A stretch of 64,000 nt of DNA from Pseudomonas sp. PDM05 (GCF_014851685.1 NZ_JACVAC010000017.1:29309-93308), one strand, 5' to 3'; shown: positions 17,274 through 25,593, numbered from the stretch's first letter. The notes: generated from the letters alone by a model not told the origin. Program-made: numbers and translations.

Positions 17274-18269
17274 TCACTGCCATGCACGATGGTAAGCACC
17301 CAGGGTGGTCTGGCTGCCTTCGGAAAGCCCGGCCAACACCTGCCGCCATTGGTCCTTGACCACAAAGTGGGCCGGGCTGGCGCGGTGGGCGTCGAGGGCG
17401 GCGCGCCAGACGCGGGTGACTTGCTCGACATACGCCGGGCTGCGTTGGCGGCCTTCGATCTTCACTGCTTCCACGCCGATGGCCGTGAGCTCTGGCAGCA
17501 GGTCGAGGGTGTCGAGGCTGGTGGGTTCTTCCAGCGCATGGAAACGCTTGCCGTCCACCAGGAAACGGCCTTTGCACAGGGTCGGATAGCCGGCTGGTTC
17601 GTCCGGGGTGTAGCGGTCGATCAGCACCTCGCTGAGGCGCGCGCTGAGGCCGTCGGCGTCATCGCTCCAGCGCACGGCCTTGGCCGGTGAGCACACACCG
17701 CACAGGTTGGGCGATTCGCCGGTGATGTAGGACGACAAGTGGCAGCGCCCTTCAGCCATGATGCACAGGCTGCCAAAGCCGAACACTTCGATGGGCACCG
17801 TGGCGCTGGCCGCCACCTGTTTGACCTGGGCCAGGGACAGTACACGCGGCAGCACCGCACGGCGGATACCGTAGCGTTCGACGTAGAACTTCAGCGCCGC
17901 CGCATGGGTGGCCGAGCCCTGCACCGACAAGTGCAAGGCCAGGTGCGGATGACGCTGGGCGGCGTAGCCGAGCACACCGGGGTCGGCGGCGATCAGCGCG
18001 TCGATGCCGTGATCGGCGGCGCGGTCCACCGCCCGTTGCCAGCGCGGCCAGATCTTGGGTTGCGGGTAGGTGTTGACCGCCACGTAGAGCTTGCGCTGGT
18101 GCTGGCGGATATGGGCGACGGCGGCGTCGAACTGTTTGTCGTCCATGTTCAGCCCGGCGAAATGCCGGGCATTGGTGTCATCGCGAAACCCCACGTACAC
18201 CGCATCGGCGCCTTGGCGCACAGCGGCTTTCAGCGCAGGCAAGTTGCCTGCCGGGCAGACCAGTTGCAT
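17274..18269 (-). CDS. ubiU: UbiU, Fe-S subunit of anaerobic ubiquinone hydroxylase
   Basis: 331-aa U32 peptidase-like protein (YhbU). The conserved N-terminus MQLVCPAGNLPALKAAV and the cysteine set CIMAEGRC and LCGVCSP, plus a further Cys near TLCKGRF, match the 4Fe-4S-binding UbiU pattern. Despite the family name it is not a peptidase; it acts with UbiV in oxygen-independent quinone hydroxylation. Placement after moeA and before ubiV repeats the P. aeruginosa PA3911-3915 order. It follows moeA by 9 bp. Confidence 0.92.
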   Translation of the reverse strand: MQLVCPAGNLPALKAAVRQGADAVYVGFRDDTNARHFAGLNMDDKQFDAAVAHIRQHQRKLYVAVNTYPQPKIWPRWQRAVDRAADHGIDALIAADPGVLGYAAQRHPHLALHLSVQGSATHAAALKFYVERYGIRRAVLPRVLSLAQVKQVAASATVPIEVFGFGSLCIMAEGRCHLSSYITGESPNLCGVCSPAKAVRWSDDADGLSARLSEVLIDRYTPDEPAGYPTLCKGRFLVDGKRFHALEEPTSLDTLDLLPELTAIGVEAVKIEGRQRSPAYVEQVTRVWRAALDAHRASPAHFVVKDQWRQVLAGLSEGSQTTLGAYHRAWQ

Positions 18270-18278
18270 GGTGGCTCC

Positions 18279-19505
18279 TTATTGAAAATCGGCAAAGGAC
18301 AGGAACGGCACCGCCGCGCCCTTGGGCACTTGCTGTCCGCGTTCGACAATCACCAGGCCGTCGGCCCAACACGCGGGCGCGAGCATCGCCGAGCTTTGCT
18401 GCGGGTGCAGGATGGCGCGCAATTGCCCATCGATGCCGGGGCTCAAGCGCGCACGCAGGTATTGGCGGCGCTTGTTCGGCTTGGCCCAGTCAAACCCGGC
18501 CACCACGTTGATCGGCACCGGCAACACCCGCTCGGCACCCTGGGCGCGCAGCAGGAACGGGCGCACCACCACCAACGCGGTGATCAGCGCGGCGGTCGGG
18601 TTGCCCGGCAGGCCGATCCACGGTTTGCCCGCGACCTGGCCGAACGCCAAGGGCTTGCCGGGCTGGATCGCCAGGCGCCAGAACTCGACCTTGCCGAGCG
18701 CCTGGATCGCCTGCTTGAGGTGGTCCTCCTCGCCCACCGACACACCGCCGGTGGTCAGCAGCAGGTCGCATTCGGAAGACGCCAGCACCAGCGCATCGCG
18801 GCTGGCCGCCAGGGCGTCGGCCATCACACCGTAGTCGTGCACGTCCACGCCCCAACCGCGCAGCAACGCCGCGAGGAGGTGGCGGTTGCTGTTGTAGATC
18901 TGCCCGGGTGCGAGCGACTCACCCGGCTCGCGCAATTCATCACCGCTGCTGAGCAGGCACACCCGCAGCGGCCGATAGACCTTGACCCGCGGGATGCCCG
19001 CCGCCGCCAGCAGGCCGATCTCCTGGGCACGCAGGCGCTTGCCGGCGCTCAACACCCGTTGCCCGCGTTGCAGCTCTTCGCCGCGCTTGCGCACGTGTTC
19101 GCCCAAGCGCACGGGTGGGCACCAGATGCGCTGGCCATACACCCGGCAACGTTCCTGCGGCACCACGCTGTCGGCGCCCACCGGCAACGGCGCACCCGTA
19201 AAGATGCGCACCGCCTGCCCGGCCTGCAACGGCACGTCGCTGCTGTGCCCGGCGGCGATGCGCCCGGCCACTTCGAGGTAACCACCCTGCTCCGGCACGT
19301 CAAACGCGCGCAGGGCGTAGCCGTCCATGGCGCTGTTGTCCCAGCTTGGCAGGTCGAGGGGTGAAAACACTTCGTCGGCGACGACCCGCCCAAGGGCCTG
19401 GGCCAAGGCAATCACTTCAGTGGAAGGCGGCGGCGGCGCCTGTGCCAACAACTGTTCGATGGCCTCCTCTACCGGCAGCAGGTCGCCGCTGTCACACACG
19501 TTCAT
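18279..19505 (-). CDS. moeA: Molybdopterin molybdenumtransferase MoeA
   Basis: 408-aa MoeA that inserts molybdate into adenylated molybdopterin, the final step before the bis-MGD cofactor used by NarG. It has the MoeA N-terminal domains (PSWDNSAMDGYALR) and the MoCF-binding domain with TTGGVSVGEEDHLK near residue 250. The C-terminal domain IV is present. The start overlaps moaB by 4 bp. Pseudomonas genomes usually carry a second moeA elsewhere; this copy is placed with anaerobic genes, suggesting it serves nitrate reductase. Confidence 0.94.
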   Translation of the reverse strand: MNVCDSGDLLPVEEAIEQLLAQAPPPPSTEVIALAQALGRVVADEVFSPLDLPSWDNSAMDGYALRAFDVPEQGGYLEVAGRIAAGHSSDVPLQAGQAVRIFTGAPLPVGADSVVPQERCRVYGQRIWCPPVRLGEHVRKRGEELQRGQRVLSAGKRLRAQEIGLLAAAGIPRVKVYRPLRVCLLSSGDELREPGESLAPGQIYNSNRHLLAALLRGWGVDVHDYGVMADALAASRDALVLASSECDLLLTTGGVSVGEEDHLKQAIQALGKVEFWRLAIQPGKPLAFGQVAGKPWIGLPGNPTAALITALVVVRPFLLRAQGAERVLPVPINVVAGFDWAKPNKRRQYLRARLSPGIDGQLRAILHPQQSSAMLAPACWADGLVIVERGQQVPKGAAVPFLSFADFQ

Positions 19506-20056
19506 GAGCGTGCCTCACAGGCCGCGAGCGCCTGGTCGAGTTGTGGCTTGAGGTGCGGCGCGAAATTGCACGGGCCGGTGCGGCTGTCCAGTTGACCGAC
19601 AAGAATCTGGTCCCAGGCGGTGCGGCACGCGCCCGGCGAACCGGGCATGCAGCACACCAGCACACCGTTGCTGAAACCGGCCAGGGCACGCGATTGCAGG
19701 GTCGACATGCCGATTTCGGCAAGGGACACCTGGCGAAACAGCTCGCCAAAACCGTCGACCTGTTTGTCCAGCAACGGCAGCACGGCCTGGGGCGTGTTAT
19801 CTCGAGCGGTGAAGCCGGTGCCGCCGGTCATCAGCACCACTTGCACCTGGGGGTCCGCGATCCACTGCGAGACGCGCGCGCGGATCTGGTAGATGTCATC
19901 CATCACGATGCCGCGGTCGATCAGCATGTGGCCAGCGGTTTGCAGGCGGTCCACCAGGGTGTCGCCGGAGGTGTCGGTGTCGTAGGTGCGGGTGTCGCTG
20001 ATGGTGAGCACCGCGATATTCAGGGAAACAAAACTGCGTTGGTTCAGATGGGCCAT
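19502..20056 (-). CDS. moaB: Molybdenum cofactor biosynthesis protein MoaB
   Basis: 184-aa MoaB/Mog-type protein with the molybdopterin-binding motif LMTGGTGFTARD and the conserved DTRTYDTDTSGD segment. MoaB/Mog proteins adenylate molybdopterin for MoeA. It lies 83 bp downstream of the pdxH-like gene on the same strand. I see no Anr box directly in front of it, so it probably reads from the promoter upstream of the pdxH-like gene, possibly reduced by the hairpin at 20092-20113. Confidence 0.94.
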   Translation of the reverse strand: MAHLNQRSFVSLNIAVLTISDTRTYDTDTSGDTLVDRLQTAGHMLIDRGIVMDDIYQIRARVSQWIADPQVQVVLMTGGTGFTARDNTPQAVLPLLDKQVDGFGELFRQVSLAEIGMSTLQSRALAGFSNGVLVCCMPGSPGACRTAWDQILVGQLDSRTGPCNFAPHLKPQLDQALAACEARS

Positions 20057-20091
20057 GATCCAGGCTCCAGGCGTTGAAAAGATGGTTGCAG

Positions 20092-20113
20092 CCTGCGCCG
20101 CAATGGGCGCAGG
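20092..20113. terminator. Intercistronic hairpin between pdxH-like gene and moaB
   Basis: CCTGCGCC (20092-20099) pairs perfectly with GGCGCAGG (20106-20113) around a 6-nt loop. No U-run follows it in the leftward direction, so it may be an attenuator or RNA-processing site rather than a full terminator. Confidence 0.4.
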
Positions 20114-20139
20114 GCCTATTCCTCGGAGGAGGTATGCCG

Positions 20140-20787
20140 TTAGGGGGCCAGGCGCGTGCGTTGCCAGTGGCCGTCGTGCAGGCGGAAGTCGAGGCGGTCA
20201 TGCAAACGATCCGCACGCCCCTGCCAGAACTCGATGCGCTGCGGTTGCAGGCAATAGCCGCCCCATTGCTCCGGCCGTGGCGGTTGGCGCCCGGCGAAAC
20301 GCTCGGTGACTTCACGCAGGCGGCCTTCCAGCTCGCTGCGATGGGCCAATGGCTGGCTCTGCGGCGAGGCCCAGGAGCCCAGTTGGTTGGCGGCCGGGCG
20401 GGCGTCGAAATAGTCGTCGGACAGTTCGGTGTCGGCCTTCATCACCGGGCCTTCGATGCGCACCTGGCGCTCCAGGCCGGGCCAGAAAAACGTCATGGCG
20501 GCGTGGGGGTTGCTCGCCAGTTCCTGGCCCTTGGCGCTCTGGTAATGACCGAAAAAGAAAAACCCTTCGGCGCTGAAGCCCTTGAGCAACAAGATGCGGC
20601 AATGGGCGTGGCCGCTGCTGTCGACCGTGGCCAGGGCCATGCTGTTGGCCTCGGCGGGCGGCACTTCCGTCTTGCGCGCCTGGGCCAGCCACTGGCCGAA
20701 CAGCTCCAGCGGGTCGTCCTGCTCGCAGTCATCACGCAGGCCATAAAGGGTGTAGTTGCGGCGCAATTGCGCAAGGGACAGGGGCAT
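20140..20787 (-). CDS. pdxH: Pyridoxamine 5'-phosphate oxidase family protein (PdxH-like)
   Basis: 215-aa full-length PdxH homologue. The FMN-binding region (CRILLLKGF, SAKGQELASNPHAAMTFFW) and the C-terminal PNPOx dimer segment with the PLP-site RLHDRLDFRL are both present. PdxH makes PLP by oxidising PNP or PMP with O2 as electron acceptor. The ATG at 20787 is set by GGAGG 8 nt upstream; the frame is open to 20928 but crosses the Anr box. An Anr box at 20843-20856 precedes it and moaB follows, which is odd for an O2-dependent enzyme. It may be a second pdxH copy with another partner or substrate. Confidence 0.85.
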   Translation of the reverse strand: MPLSLAQLRRNYTLYGLRDDCEQDDPLELFGQWLAQARKTEVPPAEANSMALATVDSSGHAHCRILLLKGFSAEGFFFFGHYQSAKGQELASNPHAAMTFFWPGLERQVRIEGPVMKADTELSDDYFDARPAANQLGSWASPQSQPLAHRSELEGRLREVTERFAGRQPPRPEQWGGYCLQPQRIEFWQGRADRLHDRLDFRLHDGHWQRTRLAP

Positions 20788-20842
20788 GACGCGGTCCTCC
20801 GGAAAGTTCGCCACAGTGTGGGAACTGACGCCGAATGATCCC

Positions 20843-20856
20843 TTGACCGCGATCAA
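20843..20856 (-). promoter_or_regulatory. Anr box of the pdxH-moaB-moeA-ubiUVT promoter
   Basis: TTGACCGCGATCAA fits the consensus. Its centre is 32 bp from CACACT (20815-20820), giving a predicted leftward start near 20808, 21 bp before the pdxH-like ATG. It is the only clear anaerobic box ahead of the six-gene operon. Confidence 0.78.
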
Positions 20857-20930
20857 CAATTGGCCGTGGCATGACGCCGCATGGCAACTGTGTACAACAT
20901 CACATTCCTGCACCCTGGCCTTGAACACTC

Positions 20931-21063
20931 TGTAGTGAGCGGGCTTGCCCCGCGCCGGGTGGCGAAGCCCCCCAACAAGGACGCCGCGGTGTTTCAGACA
21001 AACCGAGGTGCCTGGGTTTGGGGCGGCTGCGCCACCCAGCGCGGGGCAAGCCCGCTCACTACA
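20931..21063. repeat. Inverted-repeat doublet element, about 133 bp
   Basis: Begins TGTAGTGAGCGGGCTTGCCC and ends with the reverse complement (GGGCAAGCCCGCTCACTACA) around a spacer containing two shorter inverted arms (GGTGGCGAAGCC, GGCTGCGCCACC). Three relatives are at 28508, 29286 and 40095. It separates the pdxH-like promoter from the end of the small membrane gene at 21083. Confidence 0.92.
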
Positions 21064-21082
21064 AAGGCGGTTGATGCAGGGG

Positions 21083-21499
21083 TTACCACAGGGATTTGGC
21101 CAGGATCACGATCAGCACCATGTGCCCCAGGATGCTGCGCCGGATCCACAGTGCGCGCTTGGCACTCAGGCGCTTATGGGTCAGCCAGTACGCGAGCAGC
21201 AGGTAGTGCCCGATGATGCTCAGCGCCAGGCTGACTTTCAGGCTGAACAACAGCGTAAAACGAGCGGTCCATGGCACGTTCCAGTAGTGCCACGCCAGGC
21301 CCAGGCCAGCGCCGTACAGCACCACCACGACCCCGTGCAGCACCCGCCGCGATCGCCGGGCGATCGCCTGGTCCGAGGTGAATTGCGCCGACCAGGCCAA
21401 CTCTTCCCGGGCGCTGTGCCAGATCACCAGTTCAAAAAACAGCGTGCCGATAAACGCGATGGCCGCCAGCAGATGTACGATCAGCAACAGTGAATACAT
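21083..21499 (-). CDS. CopD-like four-helix membrane protein near nnrS
   Basis: 138-aa integral membrane protein with four predicted helices and conserved histidines (LLLIVHLLAA in helix 1, LGHMVLIVILAK in helix 4). The pattern resembles the CopD/DUF2269-type membrane domain. It has a close-pattern paralogue at 41141-41584. It follows nnrS by 9 bp and is probably co-transcribed with it. Function is unknown; the histidines would suit heme or copper binding and the setting suggests a role in NO or nitrite metabolism. Confidence 0.75.
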   Translation of the reverse strand: MYSLLLIVHLLAAIAFIGTLFFELVIWHSAREELAWSAQFTSDQAIARRSRRVLHGVVVVLYGAGLGLAWHYWNVPWTARFTLLFSLKVSLALSIIGHYLLLAYWLTHKRLSAKRALWIRRSILGHMVLIVILAKSLW

Positions 21500-21508
21500 G
21501 GCAGCCTC

Positions 21509-22684
21509 CTACCCTGGATGCCCGTCGACCCGCGCCTGCCAGAGCATCGGGCCATAACGCCACAAGTACAGCCCCAACCCGACGCACCAGCACGCCCCCG
21601 CCAGCCACAGCGCCGCCACCGGCCACACCAGCACCAGCAGCACCCGGCACACACACGCCAGGTTCAGCAGCGCAAACGCCAGGCTCATCCCACCTGGCGG
21701 TTGCAGCGAGCGGCCAGTGTGGCCGAGGCTGACCCGCGCGATCATCGCCAGGATCAAGCCCCCCATGGCCCCCACTGTCAGCGCATGCACCGCCAGGCTG
21801 GGGTTCAACGGCGCGCCGAAATGCCACAGCGCCATGCCCAGGCAGGCCAGCGCCAGCCAGGCGTACGCCAGGTGCAGCGACCACAAAAGTGGCACCTGCC
21901 ACAAGCCGCGCGCGTGCCAACGCACCAGGCGCAGCAGATGGCCCACGCCAAGTGCGGCAAACAGCACGCCCAGCCAAAGGCGCGGCGACAGGGCCAGCCC
22001 GCTGGCATAGAACAGCGCCACCAGGATCGAGCCGCCCAGCAGCAGATGATCCAGCCACGGCCACGGCTTGACCGCCTCGACCCGGCCCAGGCCGCGCTGG
22101 GTGAAAAACGGGATCACGCGGCCGCCGATCAAGCCCATCATCGCCGCCACCAGCCATAGCCCGGTGAGCACCGCCTGGCGTTGCAGGCCGAGGTCATACA
22201 GCGACAACCCATCCGCCACGGCCAGCAGCACCAGCACCAGCACAATCGGGTAGTTGCGCCGCTGGCGTACCTGCCACAGCGTCCAGCCCATCACCCCGGC
22301 CACCGCCAGCGGAAAGCTCAGTTCCAGCAGCGCCAGCAGCGGCCATGGAATATCCAGCAACCAGCCCAGGCGCGCCGCCAGCCACAAACCCGCCAGCGCC
22401 GCCAGGGGCGCACCGCTGAGGCCCGGGCGGCCGGTCCAGGTCTGCACCGCCGTCAGCAGGAACCCGGCGATGATCGCCACGCCAAAGCCAAACAGCAGTT
22501 CATGCCGATGCCAGACAAGCCAGCCGCCGGCCGGTTGCCAGTTGCCGGTCATGCCCCCCAGGGCCAGCAGCCACAGGGGAACCGCCAACGCCGCCAACAG
22601 GCACGCGCCGAGGAAGAACGGCCGGAAGGCCAGGCGAAACAACGGGGTAATCGACAGTGCCTTGCGCCGATCCAGAACTTGCAT
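21509..22684 (-). CDS. nnrS: NnrS family heme-copper membrane protein
   Basis: About 391-aa polytopic protein with roughly 12 membrane segments. NnrS family features are visible: PLFRLAFRPFFLGA at the N-terminus, VWHRHELLFGFGVAIIAGFLLTA, GGRVIPFFTQRGL and HALTVGAMGGLILAMIARVSLGHTGR (split here for length). NnrS proteins are induced by NO, contain heme and copper, and relieve nitrosative stress. The ATG at 22684 has GGAG 7 nt upstream. It is divergent from dnr and may share the box at 22744-22757. Confidence 0.92.
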   Translation of the reverse strand: MQVLDRRKALSITPLFRLAFRPFFLGACLLAALAVPLWLLALGGMTGNWQPAGGWLVWHRHELLFGFGVAIIAGFLLTAVQTWTGRPGLSGAPLAALAGLWLAARLGWLLDIPWPLLALLELSFPLAVAGVMGWTLWQVRQRRNYPIVLVLVLLAVADGLSLYDLGLQRQAVLTGLWLVAAMMGLIGGRVIPFFTQRGLGRVEAVKPWPWLDHLLLGGSILVALFYASGLALSPRLWLGVLFAALGVGHLLRLVRWHARGLWQVPLLWSLHLAYAWLALACLGMALWHFGAPLNPSLAVHALTVGAMGGLILAMIARVSLGHTGRSLQPPGGMSLAFALLNLACVCRVLLVLVWPVAALWLAGACWCVGLGLYLWRYGPMLWQARVDGHPG

Positions 22685-22743
22685 GCTGCGGCTCCTCAAC
22701 TCATTTTCTGTGCCGATGGTGCGCCTGCGCGCGCGTCTTGCCC

Positions 22744-22757
22744 TTGTCGCAGATCAA
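22744..22757. promoter_or_regulatory. Anr/Dnr-like box between nnrS and dnr
   Basis: TTGTCGCAGATCAA keeps a perfect ATCAA half-site and TTG of the other. On the right, TTAACC (22779-22784) lies 31 bp from its centre, suiting dnr. On the left, ACCATC (22715-22720) lies 33 bp away, suiting nnrS. One box could serve both genes. Confidence 0.6.
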
Positions 22758-22821
22758 GCTGTGCCAAGGGTAGTCGGATTAACCTTGAGCCCCCCTTCCC
22801 CCTTTGTGTCCCGAGGTATTG

Positions 22822-23505
22822 ATGGTGCTCCATCGTGTCCATCACCAGATCCTGCGCAGTCACCACCTGTTCGAGCCCATGGACGAGGCCCAACTGACTG
22901 AGTTGATGAGCAACAGCCAACTGCTCAATGTCGACAAGGGCGAGCCGCTGTTCCGCCAGGGCGAACCGGCCGATGCGTTTTACTTTGTGATTGCCGGCGC
23001 GGTGAAAATCTACCGCCTGACCCCGGACGGCCAGGAGAAGGTGTTCGAGGTGATCGGCGAACGCCAGACGTTCGCCGAAGCGATGATGCTGATGGACACG
23101 CCCAACTATGTGGCGTGCGCCGAAGCGGTGTGCCCGAGCCAGGTGTATCGGCTGTCCAACGCCACCTACATGCGCCTGTTGCACAGCAACAGCCGCCTGA
23201 CCTTCGCCCTGCTCGGCACGTTGTGCGTGCGCCTGCACCAGCGGGTCAACGAGATCGAGACACTGTCGCTGAAGAACGCCACCCACCGCGTGGTGCGCTA
23301 CCTGCTCACACAACTGGTGCGCCAGCAGAACACCGAAACACGCTTCGAACTGCCCATGGCCAAGCAGTTGATTGCCGGGCACCTGTCGATTCAGCCGGAG
23401 ACGTTCTCGCGGATTATCCGGCGCTTGATCGACGAAAAGATCATCACCCAGGACGGTCGTCATATCGCCATTCTCGACCGCCCGCGCCTGGAGCAATTCG
23501 AGTGA
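22822..23505 (+). CDS. dnr: NO-responsive regulator Dnr
   Basis: 227-aa Crp/Fnr protein that closely follows P. aeruginosa Dnr as I know it: HHLFEP near the start, RLTPDGQEK, ETLSLKNATHRVVRYLLT and the recognition helix region LSIQPETFSRIIRRL. Dnr is a heme-dependent NO sensor that switches on nirS, norCB and nosR. It lacks FNR-type N-terminal cysteines. The ATG at 22822 has GAGG 5 nt upstream. It is located by nor and nnrS and is translationally coupled to the small gene that follows (GTGA overlap). Confidence 0.95.
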   Translation: MVLHRVHHQILRSHHLFEPMDEAQLTELMSNSQLLNVDKGEPLFRQGEPADAFYFVIAGAVKIYRLTPDGQEKVFEVIGERQTFAEAMMLMDTPNYVACAEAVCPSQVYRLSNATYMRLLHSNSRLTFALLGTLCVRLHQRVNEIETLSLKNATHRVVRYLLTQLVRQQNTETRFELPMAKQLIAGHLSIQPETFSRIIRRLIDEKIITQDGRHIAILDRPRLEQFE

Positions 23506-23693
23506 AGACCTGCCTGTACTGCCAGCGGCGCAACCCCGAAGCACGCGTCACCTGCGCACACTGCGCCATGCCGCTGCCGGCGTCAGAGGCCAGCAAACAG
23601 GCCCTGCGGCTGAGCCGCTTTCAGTGGTTCTGCGTGGGCCTGGCGCTGTTTTGCATCGCAATGTTCTTCTGGCTCCCCCGGGATATTTACTGA
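23502..23693 (+). CDS. dnrP: Small zinc-ribbon membrane protein DnrP
   Basis: 63-aa protein starting at a GTG that overlaps the dnr stop by 4 bp. The N-terminus has two CxxC pairs (CLYCQRRNPEARVTCAHC), a zinc-ribbon-like knuckle, and the C-terminus has a single membrane helix (FCVGLALFCIAMFFWL). I recall small proteins of this type annotated DnrP next to dnr in Pseudomonas; the function is not established. Its last 7 bp overlap the 3' end of convergent norD. Confidence 0.75.
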   Translation: MKTCLYCQRRNPEARVTCAHCAMPLPASEASKQALRLSRFQWFCVGLALFCIAMFFWLPRDIY

Positions 23694-25528
23694 CCCTCGG
23701 TCAACTGCCGGTACAGCTGCGGTAGCCGCTGCGGCAACTGCTGTGGCTGGCGGATCAGGGTGAAGCCGTTCGCGCCGAACATGTACGGCAGGTAGTCACC
23801 GGCCTGCTTGTCGATGGTGATGCAGAACGGGATCAAGCCCTGGCGCCGCGCTTCGAGCACCGCCTGGCGGGTGTCTTCCACGCCATAGCGGCCCTCGTAC
23901 AGATCCAGGTCGTTGGGCTTGCCATCGGTGAGCAGCAACAACAGTTTGCGCCGCTGTGGGCAGCCCCCCAGCAGCCGGGTGGCCTGGCGGATCGCGGCGC
24001 CCATGCGCGTGTAGTAACCCGGCTTGAGCGCCTGGATCGCGCCGCGGATGTGGTCGTCATAGGGTTGCTGGAAGGACTTGAGCACCTGCATGCGCACCTG
24101 CTGACGACGCAGGGACGAAAACCCGTACAGCGCAAAGCGGTCCCCCGCGCCGGCCAGGCTTTCGCCGAACAGCAGCAGGCTGTCGCGGATCACGTCGATG
24201 ACCTTTTGGCTATCGTTCAGGTGCGCATCGGTGGACATCGACAGGTCGGCCAGCAGCAGGCAGGCGAGGTCACGGTGGCTGTGACGTTGCTCCATGAACA
24301 AGCCGCGCTCGGCGCAGGCGCCGTGCTGGCGTTGCACATGAAAATCCAGCCAGGCGTGCAGGTCGAGTTCGCTGCCCTGGGGTTGCTGGCGCTGCCATTG
24401 GCGGTCGGTGCGCAGGTGCTGGAACTGGCGGCGCAAGCGCCGGGCCTCGGCATGCAGGCGCACGGGCAAGGGTTGCGGTGGCGCGTCGCGTAGCTGCATC
24501 AGTTGCAGGTTGACGAAGGCGTCTTGCAGGCGCTGCTGGCGGTAGTCCCACTCCGGCAGCTTGATCCCTGCGCCGAGGGGGATGTCATCGACGTCGGCGG
24601 GCGGCAGGTCGAGGTGCAGTTTCAGCCCGCCACTTTTGCGCACACGCTGGCGTGACAGGCTCAGTTGGTCGAGGTCTTCGGCCACGCGGGCGGCGTCGGG
24701 GTCGTCGCTGTCGTCGCTCCAGCGGTCGAGGTCGACGTGTTCGGTCCAACTGAACAGGTTTTCCAGGCGTACCACCAGCAGGCCGCCGTCGCGGCTCTGA
24801 TCATCCAGACGCGTGGCGCGCTTGGGCGCGCCGTGTTGTTCACTGGGCGCTGCTGACAGATCGTCGCCGGTGTCGTCGAGGTCGGCGCTTTGCGGCGTGT
24901 CGAGGTGCAGCGGCGGGTACAACCACAACGGCAACGGCCACGGCGCGCGCTCGCTGCGTGGCAGATGGCGCACACTGCCGGGCTCGCGCAGGGCCTTGCG
25001 CAGGGCTTTTTCCAGCGCCGCTTCGTCGGGGCGCAGGCTGGCGGGGTCGGGGCGCAGGGCGATGTGTGCATCCACCAGGCGCCGGTAGCTGGGGCCCATG
25101 GCGGGATAGCGTTGCAGCAGCAGCCAGGTCCAGCGCTGGTTGTCCCGCGCCCAGTGGGTCATCGGGCCGGACTGTGCGGCAAGCAGGGCCAACCAGCGGT
25201 AAAGCTCCAGGTTGAGGCTGGCGTGGGGGAACACCGCCAGGCGGGACGGCAGGCGCAAACGGTTGCCGTCGCAGGACGCCAGCGGTGCCTGTTTGCAAGT
25301 GCCGGCAATACGCATCAACAGGTTACGGCGCAGCAGCAGGTCGCGGTCGCCGGCGGCTTCCAGGGCGATGCCACCGGCGCCGCCGAGGGCGCGAAACAGC
25401 AGCGCCAGGCTGCGTTGGCGGTCGCTCAAGTGGACCTGCGCCGCGGGGAAATCCACGCTGGCGCGACGGGTGATAAAGCGGTGCCAGGCGCTGCCGACCC
25501 ACTCTTCCAGTTCCAGGGTAAAAGCCAT
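23687..25528 (-). CDS. norD: NorD, VWA-domain activation protein of NO reductase
   Basis: 613-aa cytoplasmic protein with a C-terminal von Willebrand A domain (about 420-610) carrying the MIDAS start LLADLSMSTDAH. The middle is charged and of low complexity. NorD pairs with the MoxR-type AAA+ ATPase NirQ/NorQ to insert iron or remodel NorCB. The start at 25528 is preceded by GGAG 8 nt upstream; upstream ATGs at 25534 and 25597 are less well placed. It lies 65 bp after norB, and the length agrees with P. aeruginosa NorD. Confidence 0.94.
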   Translation of the reverse strand: MAFTLELEEWVGSAWHRFITRRASVDFPAAQVHLSDRQRSLALLFRALGGAGGIALEAAGDRDLLLRRNLLMRIAGTCKQAPLASCDGNRLRLPSRLAVFPHASLNLELYRWLALLAAQSGPMTHWARDNQRWTWLLLQRYPAMGPSYRRLVDAHIALRPDPASLRPDEAALEKALRKALREPGSVRHLPRSERAPWPLPLWLYPPLHLDTPQSADLDDTGDDLSAAPSEQHGAPKRATRLDDQSRDGGLLVVRLENLFSWTEHVDLDRWSDDSDDPDAARVAEDLDQLSLSRQRVRKSGGLKLHLDLPPADVDDIPLGAGIKLPEWDYRQQRLQDAFVNLQLMQLRDAPPQPLPVRLHAEARRLRRQFQHLRTDRQWQRQQPQGSELDLHAWLDFHVQRQHGACAERGLFMEQRHSHRDLACLLLADLSMSTDAHLNDSQKVIDVIRDSLLLFGESLAGAGDRFALYGFSSLRRQQVRMQVLKSFQQPYDDHIRGAIQALKPGYYTRMGAAIRQATRLLGGCPQRRKLLLLLTDGKPNDLDLYEGRYGVEDTRQAVLEARRQGLIPFCITIDKQAGDYLPYMFGANGFTLIRQPQQLPQRLPQLYRQLTEGQ

Positions 25529-25593
25529 GGGCATTGCTCCAAACGTAAAACGGCCCGCTGAATCAGCCGGGCCGCCCTCTTGGGGATTAACGA

